Positions 35,184-44,620 are shown, counted from the stretch's first letter. The stretch is 64,000 nucleotides of DNA from Kistimonas sp964291485 (GCA_964291485.2 OZ220224.1:2790001-2854000), one strand, 5' to 3'. A program made the numbers and translations. Notes: generated by a model from the letters alone, not told the origin.

Positions 35184-36179
35184 TTATTGCCAGGCGCGCT
35201 GATAGGCGCCCAGGGTTGTCTGACTACCTTCAGACAGATGGGACAGGGAGCGCATCCACTCATCTTTCGGCTGATAACCGGCGGGATTGCTGCGGTAGCT
35301 GTCCAGCGCCTCACGCCAGACACGGGTTACCTCAGCCGTGTAAGCCGGGCTGCGCTGTCGCCCTTCAATCTTGACAGCGGAAACGCCCATCCGGGTCAAC
35401 TCCGGAATCAACGCCAAGGTATTCAGGCTTGTGGGCGCTTCCAGTGCATGACAGGTCTTTCCCTGCACCGAAAAGCGGCCCTTGCACAGGGTTGGATAGC
35501 CGGCATTTTCACCGTCGTGGTAACGGTCAATGAGGACATCATTCAACCGGGATTCGAGTCCATTCGCGGTTTCTGACCAGCGAACAAAACGCGCAGGCGA
35601 GCAGGCGCCAACGGTATTAGGTGATTCGGCCGTCAGGTAAGAAGACAGGTAGCAGCGCCCCTCTGACATGATGCACAAACTGCCAAAGGCAAACACCTCC
35701 AGTTCGACCGTACTTTTCTCTGCCAGTGCAGCCACCTGTTTGACGGACAACACCCTGGGCAGTACCGCTCGCTTGATGCCGAACCGCTGCTGATAAAACG
35801 AGAGACTGGCAACATTGGTTGCCGAAGCCTGTACGGACAAATGGAGACCAAGATCTGGATGCCGATCTCTGGCGTAGGCGAGAACACCCATATCAGCGGC
35901 GATGATGGCATTGACCCGTAAATCCGCGGCCATATCCACGGCCCGTTCCCAGCGCGACCACCCCGCAGGCTGCGGATAGGTATTGATGGCCACCAGGATT
36001 TTCACCCCCTTCATCCTGGCGTATTCAAGCGCTTTAACGGCCTTGCTTTCGTTGAAATTCAAACCGGCAAAGTGACGGGCATTGGTGTCGTCACGAAAAC
36101 CGATGTAAACCGCATCCGCACCGTTATCAACGGCAGCCTTGAGGGCCGGGAGGCTACCGGCAGGGCAAACCAGCTCCAT
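35184..36179 (-). CDS. ubiU: Oxygen-independent ubiquinone hydroxylation protein UbiU
   Basis: U32-family partner of UbiV, 331 residues. It starts MELVCPAGSLPALKAAVDNGADAVYIGF (split), the U32 signature. The Fe-S ligands are the cysteines of GSLCIMSEGRCYLSS, VGACSPARF and GKTCHALEA. It is the first gene of ubiUV. Upstream lies a 9-of-10 FNR-type box placed about 41 bases before an expected start of transcription, matching the anaerobic role. GGAG precedes the ATG. Confidence 0.93.
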   Translation of the reverse strand: MELVCPAGSLPALKAAVDNGADAVYIGFRDDTNARHFAGLNFNESKAVKALEYARMKGVKILVAINTYPQPAGWSRWERAVDMAADLRVNAIIAADMGVLAYARDRHPDLGLHLSVQASATNVASLSFYQQRFGIKRAVLPRVLSVKQVAALAEKSTVELEVFAFGSLCIMSEGRCYLSSYLTAESPNTVGACSPARFVRWSETANGLESRLNDVLIDRYHDGENAGYPTLCKGRFSVQGKTCHALEAPTSLNTLALIPELTRMGVSAVKIEGRQRSPAYTAEVTRVWREALDSYRSNPAGYQPKDEWMRSLSHLSEGSQTTLGAYQRAWQ

Positions 36180-36207
36180 GTTTCACTCCATTGTTCTTAA
36201 GCGAAGC

Positions 36208-36249
36208 ATGGTAGCGGGCTATCCCGGCAGAAACCTTGACCCTTATCAA
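36208..36249 (-). promoter_or_regulatory. FNR/Anr-type promoter of ubiUV
   Basis: TTGAC-CCTT-ATCAA (36236-36249 on the plus strand) matches TTGAT-N4-ATCAA at 9 of 10 half-site bases. On the minus strand a -10-like TACCAT occupies 36213-36208. The box centre (36242.5) is then at about -41.5 relative to a start near 36201, the class II activator position. The ubiU ATG is at 36179. Confidence 0.75.
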
Positions 36250-36429
36250 AGACAGGAAACCCAAATACTGACATCCAAAAGAGTGGCATATCACTTGCTT
36301 AATCTCTGATAACGGATGCTATGCCCAGTAACAAGAGGAAACAAAGAAGAACATAACGGCTACACCAATACGCCGCTTCCCCGATTAAAGTCAAAGAAAC
36401 GTACCGAAAGAGAGAGCAAGGAGCCAATC

Positions 36430-36726
36430 ATGGGATTACGAAAGCTATTTAATGTCGATGAGTTGTCCAGCCGCTTGGCGGAACATGTCATGGCATCCAC
36501 AGAAAGTCATACCTGGCGTGAAAGCCTGATGCAAGAAGGCATCTTTGAAAACACGGAAATCGGTCAGTTAAGCGAGCGCGAACTGGCATTAATTCAACGC
36601 ACATTGCTCACGACCCGTTTCCGGACCATGAGTGAAGATCAACTGCTTCAGGCAATGCAGCAATACAGACTGCCTTGGCGAGTTGACCTTGAAACCGAGT
36701 ACTCTGCAGCAGCCGTCGCCTATTGA
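36430..36726 (+). CDS. Hypothetical protein, 98 aa
   Basis: The ATG at 36430 is chosen because AAGGAG (36418-36423) lies 6 bases upstream. The longer in-frame extension from 36316 lacks a site and looks non-coding. The product (MGLRKLFNVDELSSRLAEHV) is soluble, acidic and helical, with TEIGQLSERELALIQRTLL in the middle. No known domain is recognised. It is divergent from ubiUV and its last 7 bases overlap the convergent thpR gene. The shared control region with ubiUV raises the possibility of oxygen-linked expression, unproven. Confidence 0.6.
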   Translation: MGLRKLFNVDELSSRLAEHVMASTESHTWRESLMQEGIFENTEIGQLSERELALIQRTLLTTRFRTMSEDQLLQAMQQYRLPWRVDLETEYSAAAVAY

Positions 36727-37316
36727 GCGACGGCCTCCTGCAGGGCAGGTTCAAGCGGGAAAGTTTCCATCACCGAATAACGCGCACCTTCTGGTGTCAA
36801 ATCACTGCGTATCAAGGCAATGTCTCTTACGGTGAGATGAAAGCCCGGCAGGCGCCAGACAGACATGGAGAGCCGTTGCGTATCCGTGGGAAATCTCGCC
36901 AGGGTCACATGGGGTCTGAAGTGGCGAGACTGACTCGGGATTCCCGCAGCAACGGCCAGTTCATCACATAATGTGTAAAGCCTTTCCATCACTTTGCCCG
37001 AGTGCACCATCAGCGCCATGACACACGGATGATTGGTGGAAGGAAAGTAATTGACCTCTCCGGTCATGCAGCGAAAACCATCGACATCCTGCAGGGCCAC
37101 ATGAAGCCCCTGTGAGATCTGCTGTAACTGATCTTCGGTGCAACTGCCTAAAAAACGCAGTGTCAGATGATAATCCTGTGGTGCCACCCAGCGCAGCGTC
37201 TCGACCAGATCCTCGCCAACATGGTGACGGGCCTTTTTATAGAGTGCTGCAGAAACATCCAAAGGCAAGCGATAGGCGATAAACGCCCGCACCTTGCCGG
37301 AATTCCCTGCTTTCAT
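36720..37316 (-). CDS. thpR: RNA 2',3'-cyclic phosphodiesterase
   Basis: 2H phosphoesterase of the LigT/ThpR family, 198 residues. It opens cyclic phosphates at RNA ends and can reversibly join tRNA halves in vitro. The two HxT(L) motifs are visible: DYHLTLRFLG (about 48-57) and RPHVTLARFP (about 135-144). The N-terminus RAFIAYRLPLDV is typical. The ATG at 37316 (MKAGNSGKVRAFIAY) has only GGCGG further upstream. It is monocistronic. Confidence 0.9.
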   Translation of the reverse strand: MKAGNSGKVRAFIAYRLPLDVSAALYKKARHHVGEDLVETLRWVAPQDYHLTLRFLGSCTEDQLQQISQGLHVALQDVDGFRCMTGEVNYFPSTNHPCVMALMVHSGKVMERLYTLCDELAVAAGIPSQSRHFRPHVTLARFPTDTQRLSMSVWRLPGFHLTVRDIALIRSDLTPEGARYSVMETFPLEPALQEAVAQ

Positions 37317-37430
37317 ATCGTAAACCGCCTGATCGGATCAGCCGCCCCAGTGTTAACGGGCTATCAATAACAGCTGATACACGTTTATAGTTTTCTGCCT
37401 GCAGCTCAGCCCGGAATCGTTGCCGCCTGT

Positions 37431-38882
37431 TTACTGCGGGAGTCGATGACGACTTTCCGCCAACTCCCTAAACACACGCCGATTGACTTTCAGTCCGCCA
37501 CTCATCATTTCTGCAGGCCATGGATATATCCGTTCTGGCATTTTAAAGCGCGCAAGGCGCAACGCAAGTCCTGAACGTAAACAATTCAAATTATCATCCG
37601 GAGCATCACTGTCAACAAAGGCCACCGGTCGATGACCAAATTCCGGATCAGGCACAGGCACTACGACCGCCTGACGAACACCAGGCAGAGCCAATATCGC
37701 CTTTTCAATCTCTTCAGGCTGGATATTTTCCCCTCCCGAAATAAACATGTTGTCTCGTCTTCCGGTCACCACCAACTGATCGCCATCGGTGAAATAACCC
37801 AGATCACCCGTAGCAAACCAGCCCTCTTCAAGCGGAAGATCACATTGTCTGCCTTTTTGGTAATAGCCTTTGAAGAGCACTTCTCCACAAACCAGAATTT
37901 CTCCCTGCGCACTGATTCTGACCTGCCGATACGGTAAGGGCTGTCCGGACGTTAACCGCTGATCATCCAGAAAAACAGGCGTTCCTGTACAGGCTTGAGA
38001 ACTGGACTCAGTCAGCCCATAGCTGGTCAGAATACGAACATCCTGCATGTTAACGTCAGCAACCAGATCAGACGACACGTACCCACCACCCATCAAAATG
38101 ACTTTGAGCGCTGTGCCTGCCAGCAACACACTCTCAGTCCGTAACAATCGGAATAACTGGGTATTCACCAACGAAAGGTGTGTCACCGTGAATCGATGCA
38201 ATGCCTGTGTCATTGTTATTTCCGGCACCAGGACAATGGCTGCACCTGCTAAAAGACAACGGATGACTATTGCATAGCCCCCAACATGAAAAAGGGGTAA
38301 AGACAGTAACCATGCATCATGGCTGCCCAATGATATCTTTGCCTGTGATCCCACGGCACTGTAGTAATGGTTCCTGTAGCAATGACCTGCCGCCTTTGCC
38401 TTGCCAGAACTGCCTGATGTCAGAATGAGATCACACAAGCGTTCAGCATCTAATGCTATGTCTTGCAATGTGGCTGTCAGATTATTGAGCGAGACAGTTG
38501 GAGAATTCACAAGCGTGATTCTGGCGACTCCAGATAAGGAAAGCCCCTGCCAACACTCACCTTCCTCTACAAAACAGGCATCACAATCCAGTGACGCCAT
38601 CAAATTTTCAAGCTGTATAGCAGGAAAACGTGGGTTCAAAGGACAAAATACAATACCTGATCTCAGACAGGCCAGCAGTAGCAACAACATAGTAAGGCTA
38701 TTACCACTCACAACGGCCAAATGGCTACCTGCCTGGAGACCTGCTGCTAACAATTGACGTTGAATATCGGAGACCCGGCCATCCAGTTCAGAAAAAGTTA
38801 TACGACTGTTTTCAAGCCAGACTGCCACTGCATCCGGTGAGTGAAGCGCCTGATGCCTTAATGGGCAGCGGTACAACGCCAT
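37431..38882 (-). CDS. menE: o-Succinylbenzoate-CoA ligase
   Basis: Adenylate-forming enzyme that activates o-succinylbenzoate with CoA in menaquinone synthesis. The 483 residues have the AMP-binding P-loop LILTSGSSGKAKAAGH (about 152-167), the YGLTESS motif, the GDLGYF region (ATGDLGYFTDGD) and the C-terminal hinge VTGRRDNMFISGGENIQPEEIE (split). The start lies inside the menC 3' end (25-base overlap). It is the last gene of menFDHBCE, in the same order as E. coli. Confidence 0.92.
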   Translation of the reverse strand: MALYRCPLRHQALHSPDAVAVWLENSRITFSELDGRVSDIQRQLLAAGLQAGSHLAVVSGNSLTMLLLLLACLRSGIVFCPLNPRFPAIQLENLMASLDCDACFVEEGECWQGLSLSGVARITLVNSPTVSLNNLTATLQDIALDAERLCDLILTSGSSGKAKAAGHCYRNHYYSAVGSQAKISLGSHDAWLLSLPLFHVGGYAIVIRCLLAGAAIVLVPEITMTQALHRFTVTHLSLVNTQLFRLLRTESVLLAGTALKVILMGGGYVSSDLVADVNMQDVRILTSYGLTESSSQACTGTPVFLDDQRLTSGQPLPYRQVRISAQGEILVCGEVLFKGYYQKGRQCDLPLEEGWFATGDLGYFTDGDQLVVTGRRDNMFISGGENIQPEEIEKAILALPGVRQAVVVPVPDPEFGHRPVAFVDSDAPDDNLNCLRSGLALRLARFKMPERIYPWPAEMMSGGLKVNRRVFRELAESRHRLPQ

Positions 38883-39892
38883 ACTTCCTCCAATACAGAA
38901 TCTTGTTGGCTAACAGTATTACTCAGCAAATATTCAAACTGTTCTACCGATGACGCACAAAAGGCATTGACGGTATCTAACCCTGGCAGTTCACCCGGAG
39001 TTTCACGATGCGCCAGACAAGCCAACTGCCTGATGCCTAGCGGACTCTCATAAGATGCACTGATAATCGCACGCAGATTCGCCGCCCTTGCCTGCTCGAT
39101 TAACTGCTGAGCTTTGACAATTCCACCTGCCAACATGGGCTTAATGACTAAAGCCACCAATCCGGGAAAGACTGAGAAGCGCCAGTCAGTCATCTGAAGG
39201 GATTCATCCAGAGCCAGCGGAAAACGAGTCAAATCCCCTAACTCAGGTAACCGCCGATAATCCGCCAGGGGCTCTTCCAGAAAAGCAATGCGCTCAGCAT
39301 TGACTGAACGACAAAATCGCTCTGCATCAGCAAATGACCATTGACGGTTAGCATCCAGGCGAATCCTCAGCGACGGTGAACCTTGCTCACATAATGCATT
39401 CACTACGGCGATGTCATCCTCCAGCCTTGCCCTGCCAACTTTCAGCTTTATTTCTGAACCATGTTGCAAACGGGCAAACTGCGCCATAACCTCATCAGGC
39501 GTCCCCATCAATAAAGGACAAACCGCTGTCGATTGGGGTGCGACATTGAACTGTCCAGCAAGACTTAAGGCTGCACCTTCCACAGCGCACGCCACAGAGG
39601 AAAACAACATTCGCTTAGTGCAGCGACGGGCTCCCGATTGCATGACTGTTGTCAGACAATCGGGCTGACCAAGCACATCCTTGAGCGCATCCTCTAGCTG
39701 CCATTGGGCATCATCCAACGATTCATCGCTAAATCCCGGGAGTGGTGAACACTCTCCCAGGCCGAACTGACCATTTTCAGTTTTAAGCTGGAGAATCAAT
39801 CCTGGTCGTGTTTCAAGTCGATGGTCTTTCAGACGCAGAGGCTGCCGAAGCGGCAGCCGAAAACGGTAGATCGTTGCTGATTCGAGCAACAT
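38858..39892 (-). CDS. menC: o-Succinylbenzoate synthase
   Basis: Enolase-superfamily dehydratase that converts SHCHC to o-succinylbenzoate, 344 residues. The catalytic and metal residues are seen in order: Lys in EIKLKVGRA (about 150), Asp in RIRLDANRQW, Glu in AFLEEPLADY, Asp in ALDESLQM and Lys in ALVIKPMLAGG. The start MLLESATIYRFRLPL overlaps the menB stop (TGATG), so the two are coupled. Confidence 0.94.
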   Translation of the reverse strand: MLLESATIYRFRLPLRQPLRLKDHRLETRPGLILQLKTENGQFGLGECSPLPGFSDESLDDAQWQLEDALKDVLGQPDCLTTVMQSGARRCTKRMLFSSVACAVEGAALSLAGQFNVAPQSTAVCPLLMGTPDEVMAQFARLQHGSEIKLKVGRARLEDDIAVVNALCEQGSPSLRIRLDANRQWSFADAERFCRSVNAERIAFLEEPLADYRRLPELGDLTRFPLALDESLQMTDWRFSVFPGLVALVIKPMLAGGIVKAQQLIEQARAANLRAIISASYESPLGIRQLACLAHRETPGELPGLDTVNAFCASSVEQFEYLLSNTVSQQDSVLEEVWRCTAAH

Positions 39893-40734
39893 CAGGGGTT
39901 ACGGCCAAATTTACTGAAATCCGGCGCCCGTTTCTCCACAAAGGCATTCCGTCCTTCCTGCCCTTCTTCTGACATATAGAAGAGCATCGTCGCATTACCG
40001 GCCAACTCCTGCAGACCCGCCTGACCATCACAGTCCGCATTCAAGGCCGCTTTCAGACAGCGTAATGCCATCGGGGAATTCTGAAGCATTTCCCGGCACC
40101 ACTGAACCGTTTCCAGCTCCAGCTTTTCCAAAGGAACCACCGTATTCACCAGTCCCATATCAAGGGCTGCCGTTGCATCATACTGCCGACACAGGAACCA
40201 GATTTCCCGGGCCTTTTTCTGACCCACCAGCCGCGCCATGTAGCTGGCACCATAACCTCCATCAAAGGAGCCTACTTTAGGTCCTGTCTGGCCAAAAACG
40301 GCATTATCAGCCGCAATAGTCAGATCACAGAGCATATGCAACACATGCCCACCACCAATGGCATAACCTGCCACCATCGCCACTACAGGTTTAGGGCAGG
40401 TTCTGATCTGACGCTGCAGGTCGAGGACATTCAGATGATGTACACCCTGATCATCACGGTAACCGGAGTCACCGCGCACCTTCTGGTCACCACCGGAACA
40501 GAATGCCTTACCGCCAGCTCCCGTCAGGATGATGACGCCAATCTCACCGTCATAACGGGCGTCAGACAGGGTCCTGGACATTTCCATCACGGTCAGAGGA
40601 CGAAAAGCGTTATGCACCCTGGGACGGTTAATCATGATACGGGCGATGCCTTCCGCCTTGTGATAAAGCACATCTTCATAACCATCAGAGCAGTCCTGCC
40701 AGTCAAGGGCGGGCTTAATTAATACGTCACTCAT
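39892..40734 (-). CDS. menB: 1,4-Dihydroxy-2-naphthoyl-CoA synthase
   Basis: Crotonase-fold ring-closing enzyme, 280 residues. The signature runs FCSGGDQKVRGDSGY, then VAGYAIGGGHVLHMLCDLTIAADNAVFGQTGPKVGSFDGGYG (split), and a C-terminal KRAPDFSKFGRNP that completes the partner active site. The GQTGPKVGSFDGGYG text with Gly in the acid position marks the bicarbonate-dependent MenB class. It starts 3 bases after the menH stop. Confidence 0.96.
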   Translation of the reverse strand: MSDVLIKPALDWQDCSDGYEDVLYHKAEGIARIMINRPRVHNAFRPLTVMEMSRTLSDARYDGEIGVIILTGAGGKAFCSGGDQKVRGDSGYRDDQGVHHLNVLDLQRQIRTCPKPVVAMVAGYAIGGGHVLHMLCDLTIAADNAVFGQTGPKVGSFDGGYGASYMARLVGQKKAREIWFLCRQYDATAALDMGLVNTVVPLEKLELETVQWCREMLQNSPMALRCLKAALNADCDGQAGLQELAGNATMLFYMSEEGQEGRNAFVEKRAPDFSKFGRNP

Positions 40735-40737
40735 AAT

Positions 40738-41550
40738 CTAATTCCGTTCTGTCATGGAGGAATAAAAGGACAGGAAAATATCGGCGTAAGCCGTCGGGCA
40801 GGCATGATGAATATTGTGGCCAGCCTGCTCCTGTATATGTACCGTCACCGTCGGACAGTCGCTGAACTGTTGCCCAATCGACTGGAATTTATGGTCCCGA
40901 TCACCACAGATGTACAATACCGGCAATGACTGTTGGCATAACGCATCATGAAAGCAGCTCTGCCGGGATAAACTGGTCATCTCCAGCATATCTGCCAACG
41001 AAGAACCGTTGTTATTCAATCGTTGATCAGCCATTGCCTGCCGATCAACCGGTGATAGATCAGAGAACACCGGCTGCTGATACCAGTCATCTAAAACGGC
41101 TGTCAGAGGCTCACTGCGAAACCGCTGTGCCCAGCGGTGATCATGTTTTTTGCGTGCTAACTGCTCCGGTTCATGCTTGAGACCAGGATGCGCTGACTCC
41201 AGAATTAACCCATGCAACTTAATTGCATCAGGCTGTTCAAGGTTAGGCAGATAACAGCAGGCATAATGCATTGCAATTCGACCACCCAGTGAATAACCTG
41301 CCAGCCAGCATGCGTGAATTCCGACGTATTTCAACGTAGCGTCGATCTGGATACAGCAGTCGTCAAACCCCGATCCTGCTTTAAGAGCCGCACTATCTCC
41401 GTGCCCGGGCAAATCAATAGTTACACAGAAAAACTGCCGTTTAAGCAAGGAAACGACCGACGCCCAATCCTCAGCATTCCCCAAAAAACCATGCAACAGA
41501 ACAAGCGCCGGATTTTGTGGATCACCTGCTGTTCGAAACGCCAGTGTCAT
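40738..41550 (-). CDS. menH: SHCHC synthase, alpha/beta hydrolase
   Basis: Eliminates pyruvate from SEPHCHC to give SHCHC, 270 residues. It has an alpha/beta hydrolase fold with the oxyanion stretch VLLHGFLGNAEDW (about 18-30), the nucleophile LAGYSLGGRIAMHYA (GYSLGG, about 102) and a catalytic His in QEQAGHNIHHACP near the C-terminus. The start overlaps the menD stop (TGATG). Its position between menD and menB confirms MenH over a generic hydrolase. Confidence 0.93.
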   Translation of the reverse strand: MTLAFRTAGDPQNPALVLLHGFLGNAEDWASVVSLLKRQFFCVTIDLPGHGDSAALKAGSGFDDCCIQIDATLKYVGIHACWLAGYSLGGRIAMHYACCYLPNLEQPDAIKLHGLILESAHPGLKHEPEQLARKKHDHRWAQRFRSEPLTAVLDDWYQQPVFSDLSPVDRQAMADQRLNNNGSSLADMLEMTSLSRQSCFHDALCQQSLPVLYICGDRDHKFQSIGQQFSDCPTVTVHIQEQAGHNIHHACPTAYADIFLSFYSSMTERN

Positions 41551-43271
41551 CAGAGCTCACTCGCCATGACAAGTGCACGTCGCAACATATCAGTGGCTTC
41601 AGCAGGTGGTGTTTTGACCTCAATGATTACAGGTTTGTTAGAAGTCTTAGTCTGTTCATAGCTCTCAGCAAAAGCATGACATTCAACAGGTGAATCGTAA
41701 TGGATATCGAACATGCCCGCTGCCTGTTCTGCATTCAGACCGTGGCTGACCTGAAAATAGCGTTTAAACAGGTCGCCGTCACGGGAAACCGGCATCATAT
41801 TAAAAATACTGCCACCATCATTGTTCAGCAGCACAAGAGTCACGGGAAGATCGCGTAATAAGGCCAGTGAATTAAGATCATGTAGAAAGGAAAGATCGCC
41901 CACTAGCAATGTCACATGTCGACCTGAGGCAGCCACACCCGACGCCGTAGCGATCAGACCATCAATACCGCTGGCACCACGATTGGTAAAGATTTCACCA
42001 TGGAGGCGTGCATCAGACAGACTATCAATCAATCGGATCGGCATGCTATTGCCAATGAACAGACACCCATTCTTACGTTGCTGTTCAACAATATGACGGG
42101 AAACCCACACCTCATTAAGTTCTGCTGGCAACAGCCGAACCAGTGCTGTACGACAGCGGATACCATAGTCCATCAGCTGAGCATACCAGTCACCCGGCTC
42201 ACGTCGCTCAGGCAACGACGCTTCAAGAAAACGGCAAAGTTCACTGATATTTGCCTGTAAACGCAGGCTTTGATTACAGGCCGGATCCAGTCGGCTAACG
42301 CCACTATTGACAAAACAATAGTGTTTTCGTCGTCCATTCGCCAACCACTGCGACAGTCGTTTACTGACCAGTCGACCACCAAACTGCAGTACCGTATCAG
42401 CCTGATCAAGCAGTTCACAGACAGTGGGATTGTGCAATAGCAGATCAATGTGGGGTAAGGATAACGAGTGTCCATGCAGATGAGACTGCACGTCTACCAG
42501 CAAGGGCCACCCCAGTTTTTCAGCCAGTCTCGCCACGGCCTGAGCGTCATCAGCTGCCATCTGACCTGCGACCAGAATACCTTTGGGTGAAAACAAGCGA
42601 TCTACCAGGACCTGCGCTTCATCAGGCAGTCGCTGACCTGACAGACAGTAGTGTGTCCAGGGACGATGTGACTTCATCCAGTCTGTTACGGTTGCCATAT
42701 AGGCTGACCAGTCTGGACTTTGTTGACCTGGATACAACGGATCGCGCAGATGCAGGTTGAGATGAACGACACCCGCTGTTTGTGCACGGGTAATACTCTG
42801 ATCCAGTGTTGATAACAGCCACTGCGGTGCAATGGCGGTATCAGGACATGGAAGCTGCACTTCCTGAACCGGGTAATGACTGAAAATCGCCGTCTGGTTA
42901 ATGGTTTGGTTCGCGCCAGTATCCAGTAATTCCGCCGGCCGATCTGCAGAAAGAATCAGTAGTGGAATGCCCATCATGGCCGCCTCAATAACCGCCGGGT
43001 ATAAATTGGCCACAGCTGTGCCCGAGGTCGTGATGATGGCAACCGGTTTACGGGTGGACTTGGCAATGCCCAGAGCAAAAAAACCAAGCCCTCGTTCATC
43101 AAAATGCACATGCTTGTTCAACCGGGTGTGTGCGGCTGCCGCATGGGTTAAGGGAGAATTACGTGATCCCGGTGCGATACAGCAATGCTCTACGCCATTG
43201 CGCACCAGCTCTTCCATGATCAACGCACACCAGAGGCTGTTGATATCAGACAACTTGCAGTTAAAAGCCAT
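41550..43271 (-). CDS. menD: SEPHCHC synthase
   Basis: Thiamine diphosphate enzyme that joins 2-oxoglutarate to isochorismate, 573 residues. It has the N-terminal EELVRNGVEHCCIAPGSRNSPLTHAAA (split; about 20-46, the PGSRS-type substrate motif) and HFDERGLGFFALGIAK with the ThDP-activating Glu. The ThDP/Mg motif is LLVGDLSFLHDLNSLALL ... LVLLNNDGGSIF (split; about 455-500). TAATG overlaps with menF. Its need for thiamine is a loose link with thiM in this window. Confidence 0.95.
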   Translation of the reverse strand: MAFNCKLSDINSLWCALIMEELVRNGVEHCCIAPGSRNSPLTHAAAAHTRLNKHVHFDERGLGFFALGIAKSTRKPVAIITTSGTAVANLYPAVIEAAMMGIPLLILSADRPAELLDTGANQTINQTAIFSHYPVQEVQLPCPDTAIAPQWLLSTLDQSITRAQTAGVVHLNLHLRDPLYPGQQSPDWSAYMATVTDWMKSHRPWTHYCLSGQRLPDEAQVLVDRLFSPKGILVAGQMAADDAQAVARLAEKLGWPLLVDVQSHLHGHSLSLPHIDLLLHNPTVCELLDQADTVLQFGGRLVSKRLSQWLANGRRKHYCFVNSGVSRLDPACNQSLRLQANISELCRFLEASLPERREPGDWYAQLMDYGIRCRTALVRLLPAELNEVWVSRHIVEQQRKNGCLFIGNSMPIRLIDSLSDARLHGEIFTNRGASGIDGLIATASGVAASGRHVTLLVGDLSFLHDLNSLALLRDLPVTLVLLNNDGGSIFNMMPVSRDGDLFKRYFQVSHGLNAEQAAGMFDIHYDSPVECHAFAESYEQTKTSNKPVIIEVKTPPAEATDMLRRALVMASEL

Positions 43272-44620
43272 TATCCATCCAGTAACGCCAAGGCGGTATT
43301 AATCTTGTTATCCAGTTCCTGCCACTCGGTATCCGGTTCGGAGCCGGCAACTATGCCTGCGCCGGAATAAAGCGAGAGTTGACGTCCACGGAGCAGACCC
43401 GAGCGGATAGCCACCGCAAACTCGGTATCATTCAGCCCCAGGCTGCCAAAAACACCGCTGTACCAGCCACGGCTATGGGGTTCCAGTGTATGAATCAGCT
43501 GTCGTGCTTCATGCCAGGGGCTGCCACCAACAGCCGGTGTCGGATGCAATGTGGTCAACAGGTCATAATCCGTGACCCCCGGACGAATCACTCCCCTGAA
43601 ACGGTGGATCAGGTGCTGGATGTGTCTGAGTTTAATGACCGAGACTTCGCGATCACTTTCCAGCGTGTCGCAGAGGCCTGCCAAAACATCGCGAATATGC
43701 GCTAAAACCAGCGCATTCTCATGCCGATTCTTGTCATCATTGATCAGCTGATGCTCAAATGCCTGATCCTCGAACGCATCCCCGCCACGGGTCATGGTTC
43801 CCGCCAGCGCTTCTGTCCAGAGCAGTCGTGACTGTCGTCGAAACAGGCGTTCCGGCGACGTTCCGAAAAAGCAGTCCCCACTTTCAACCTGCAGGGCAAA
43901 CTGGTAACTGCGGGGGTTTTCAGTGTGCCAGCGCTGTAAGAAATCCCACAAACGCAGGGGGTGTTCCAACTTCAGTCGCACTTCCCGGGAGAGCACCGCT
44001 TTATGCAACGCCTGACCGGCAACAGCCGCCAGCACCTGTTCCACTCCGTGCCGCCACTGTTGTTGGTCCGGTACACAGTACCGCTCAGATATACCGGGTG
44101 CCCTGTAACCACCAGACCCCTTTAATACGATCCGGGCAGCCTGTCCTTCCAACCAGGTAGCTGCTGCGTGACATTTTTTCCGGCTCTCTTCACCACCCGG
44201 TAAATACAGGTTGCAGGCAATGACCGTTTCAGTGCGCTGCTGTATCAGCTCAAAACGCGGCAGGATAAAACGACCATAACCAAATGCTCGCCACTGTGTT
44301 GACATCTGGTCGGTAAACGCCATTCCGCCGTAGAAGTGAGCACCAGGCAAAGCCTGCAACACTTGCCGGGATCGCGCAAAGGTTTCACCCAGCGACTCCG
44401 GTCCTGCCAGCGTCAGATCCAGCTCCGGACAGACACCCGCTACGCTCCGATTACCACTACGCTCGGTCCAGTACAGACGACAGGACGCATCCACCCCATG
44501 CAACCATGCCAGCGGCGCAATCGCGGGTAACGATTGCTCCATACGATACCAACCCTGTCCTGTCTGGCACTGTCTGAGCTTGTCAGCCAGTATCCGCATT
44601 GACTCGTCGTATGGCAGCAT
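43271..44620 (-). CDS. menF: Isochorismate synthase, menaquinone-specific
   Basis: Chorismate-utilising enzyme that starts the pathway, 449 residues. C-terminal core motifs are KAVLSREVRLKL, SGDCFFGTSPERLFRR, EALAGTMTRGGD and PTPAVGGSPWHEA, then RGWYSGVFGSLGLNDTEFAVAIRSGLL (split). Position at the head of the men operon favours MenF over a siderophore EntC-type enzyme. GAGGG lies close before the ATG at 44620. A later ATG at codon 8 is possible. A -10 TACAAT and an overlapping palindrome lie upstream. Confidence 0.93.
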   Translation of the reverse strand: MLPYDESMRILADKLRQCQTGQGWYRMEQSLPAIAPLAWLHGVDASCRLYWTERSGNRSVAGVCPELDLTLAGPESLGETFARSRQVLQALPGAHFYGGMAFTDQMSTQWRAFGYGRFILPRFELIQQRTETVIACNLYLPGGEESRKKCHAAATWLEGQAARIVLKGSGGYRAPGISERYCVPDQQQWRHGVEQVLAAVAGQALHKAVLSREVRLKLEHPLRLWDFLQRWHTENPRSYQFALQVESGDCFFGTSPERLFRRQSRLLWTEALAGTMTRGGDAFEDQAFEHQLINDDKNRHENALVLAHIRDVLAGLCDTLESDREVSVIKLRHIQHLIHRFRGVIRPGVTDYDLLTTLHPTPAVGGSPWHEARQLIHTLEPHSRGWYSGVFGSLGLNDTEFAVAIRSGLLRGRQLSLYSGAGIVAGSEPDTEWQELDNKINTALALLDG

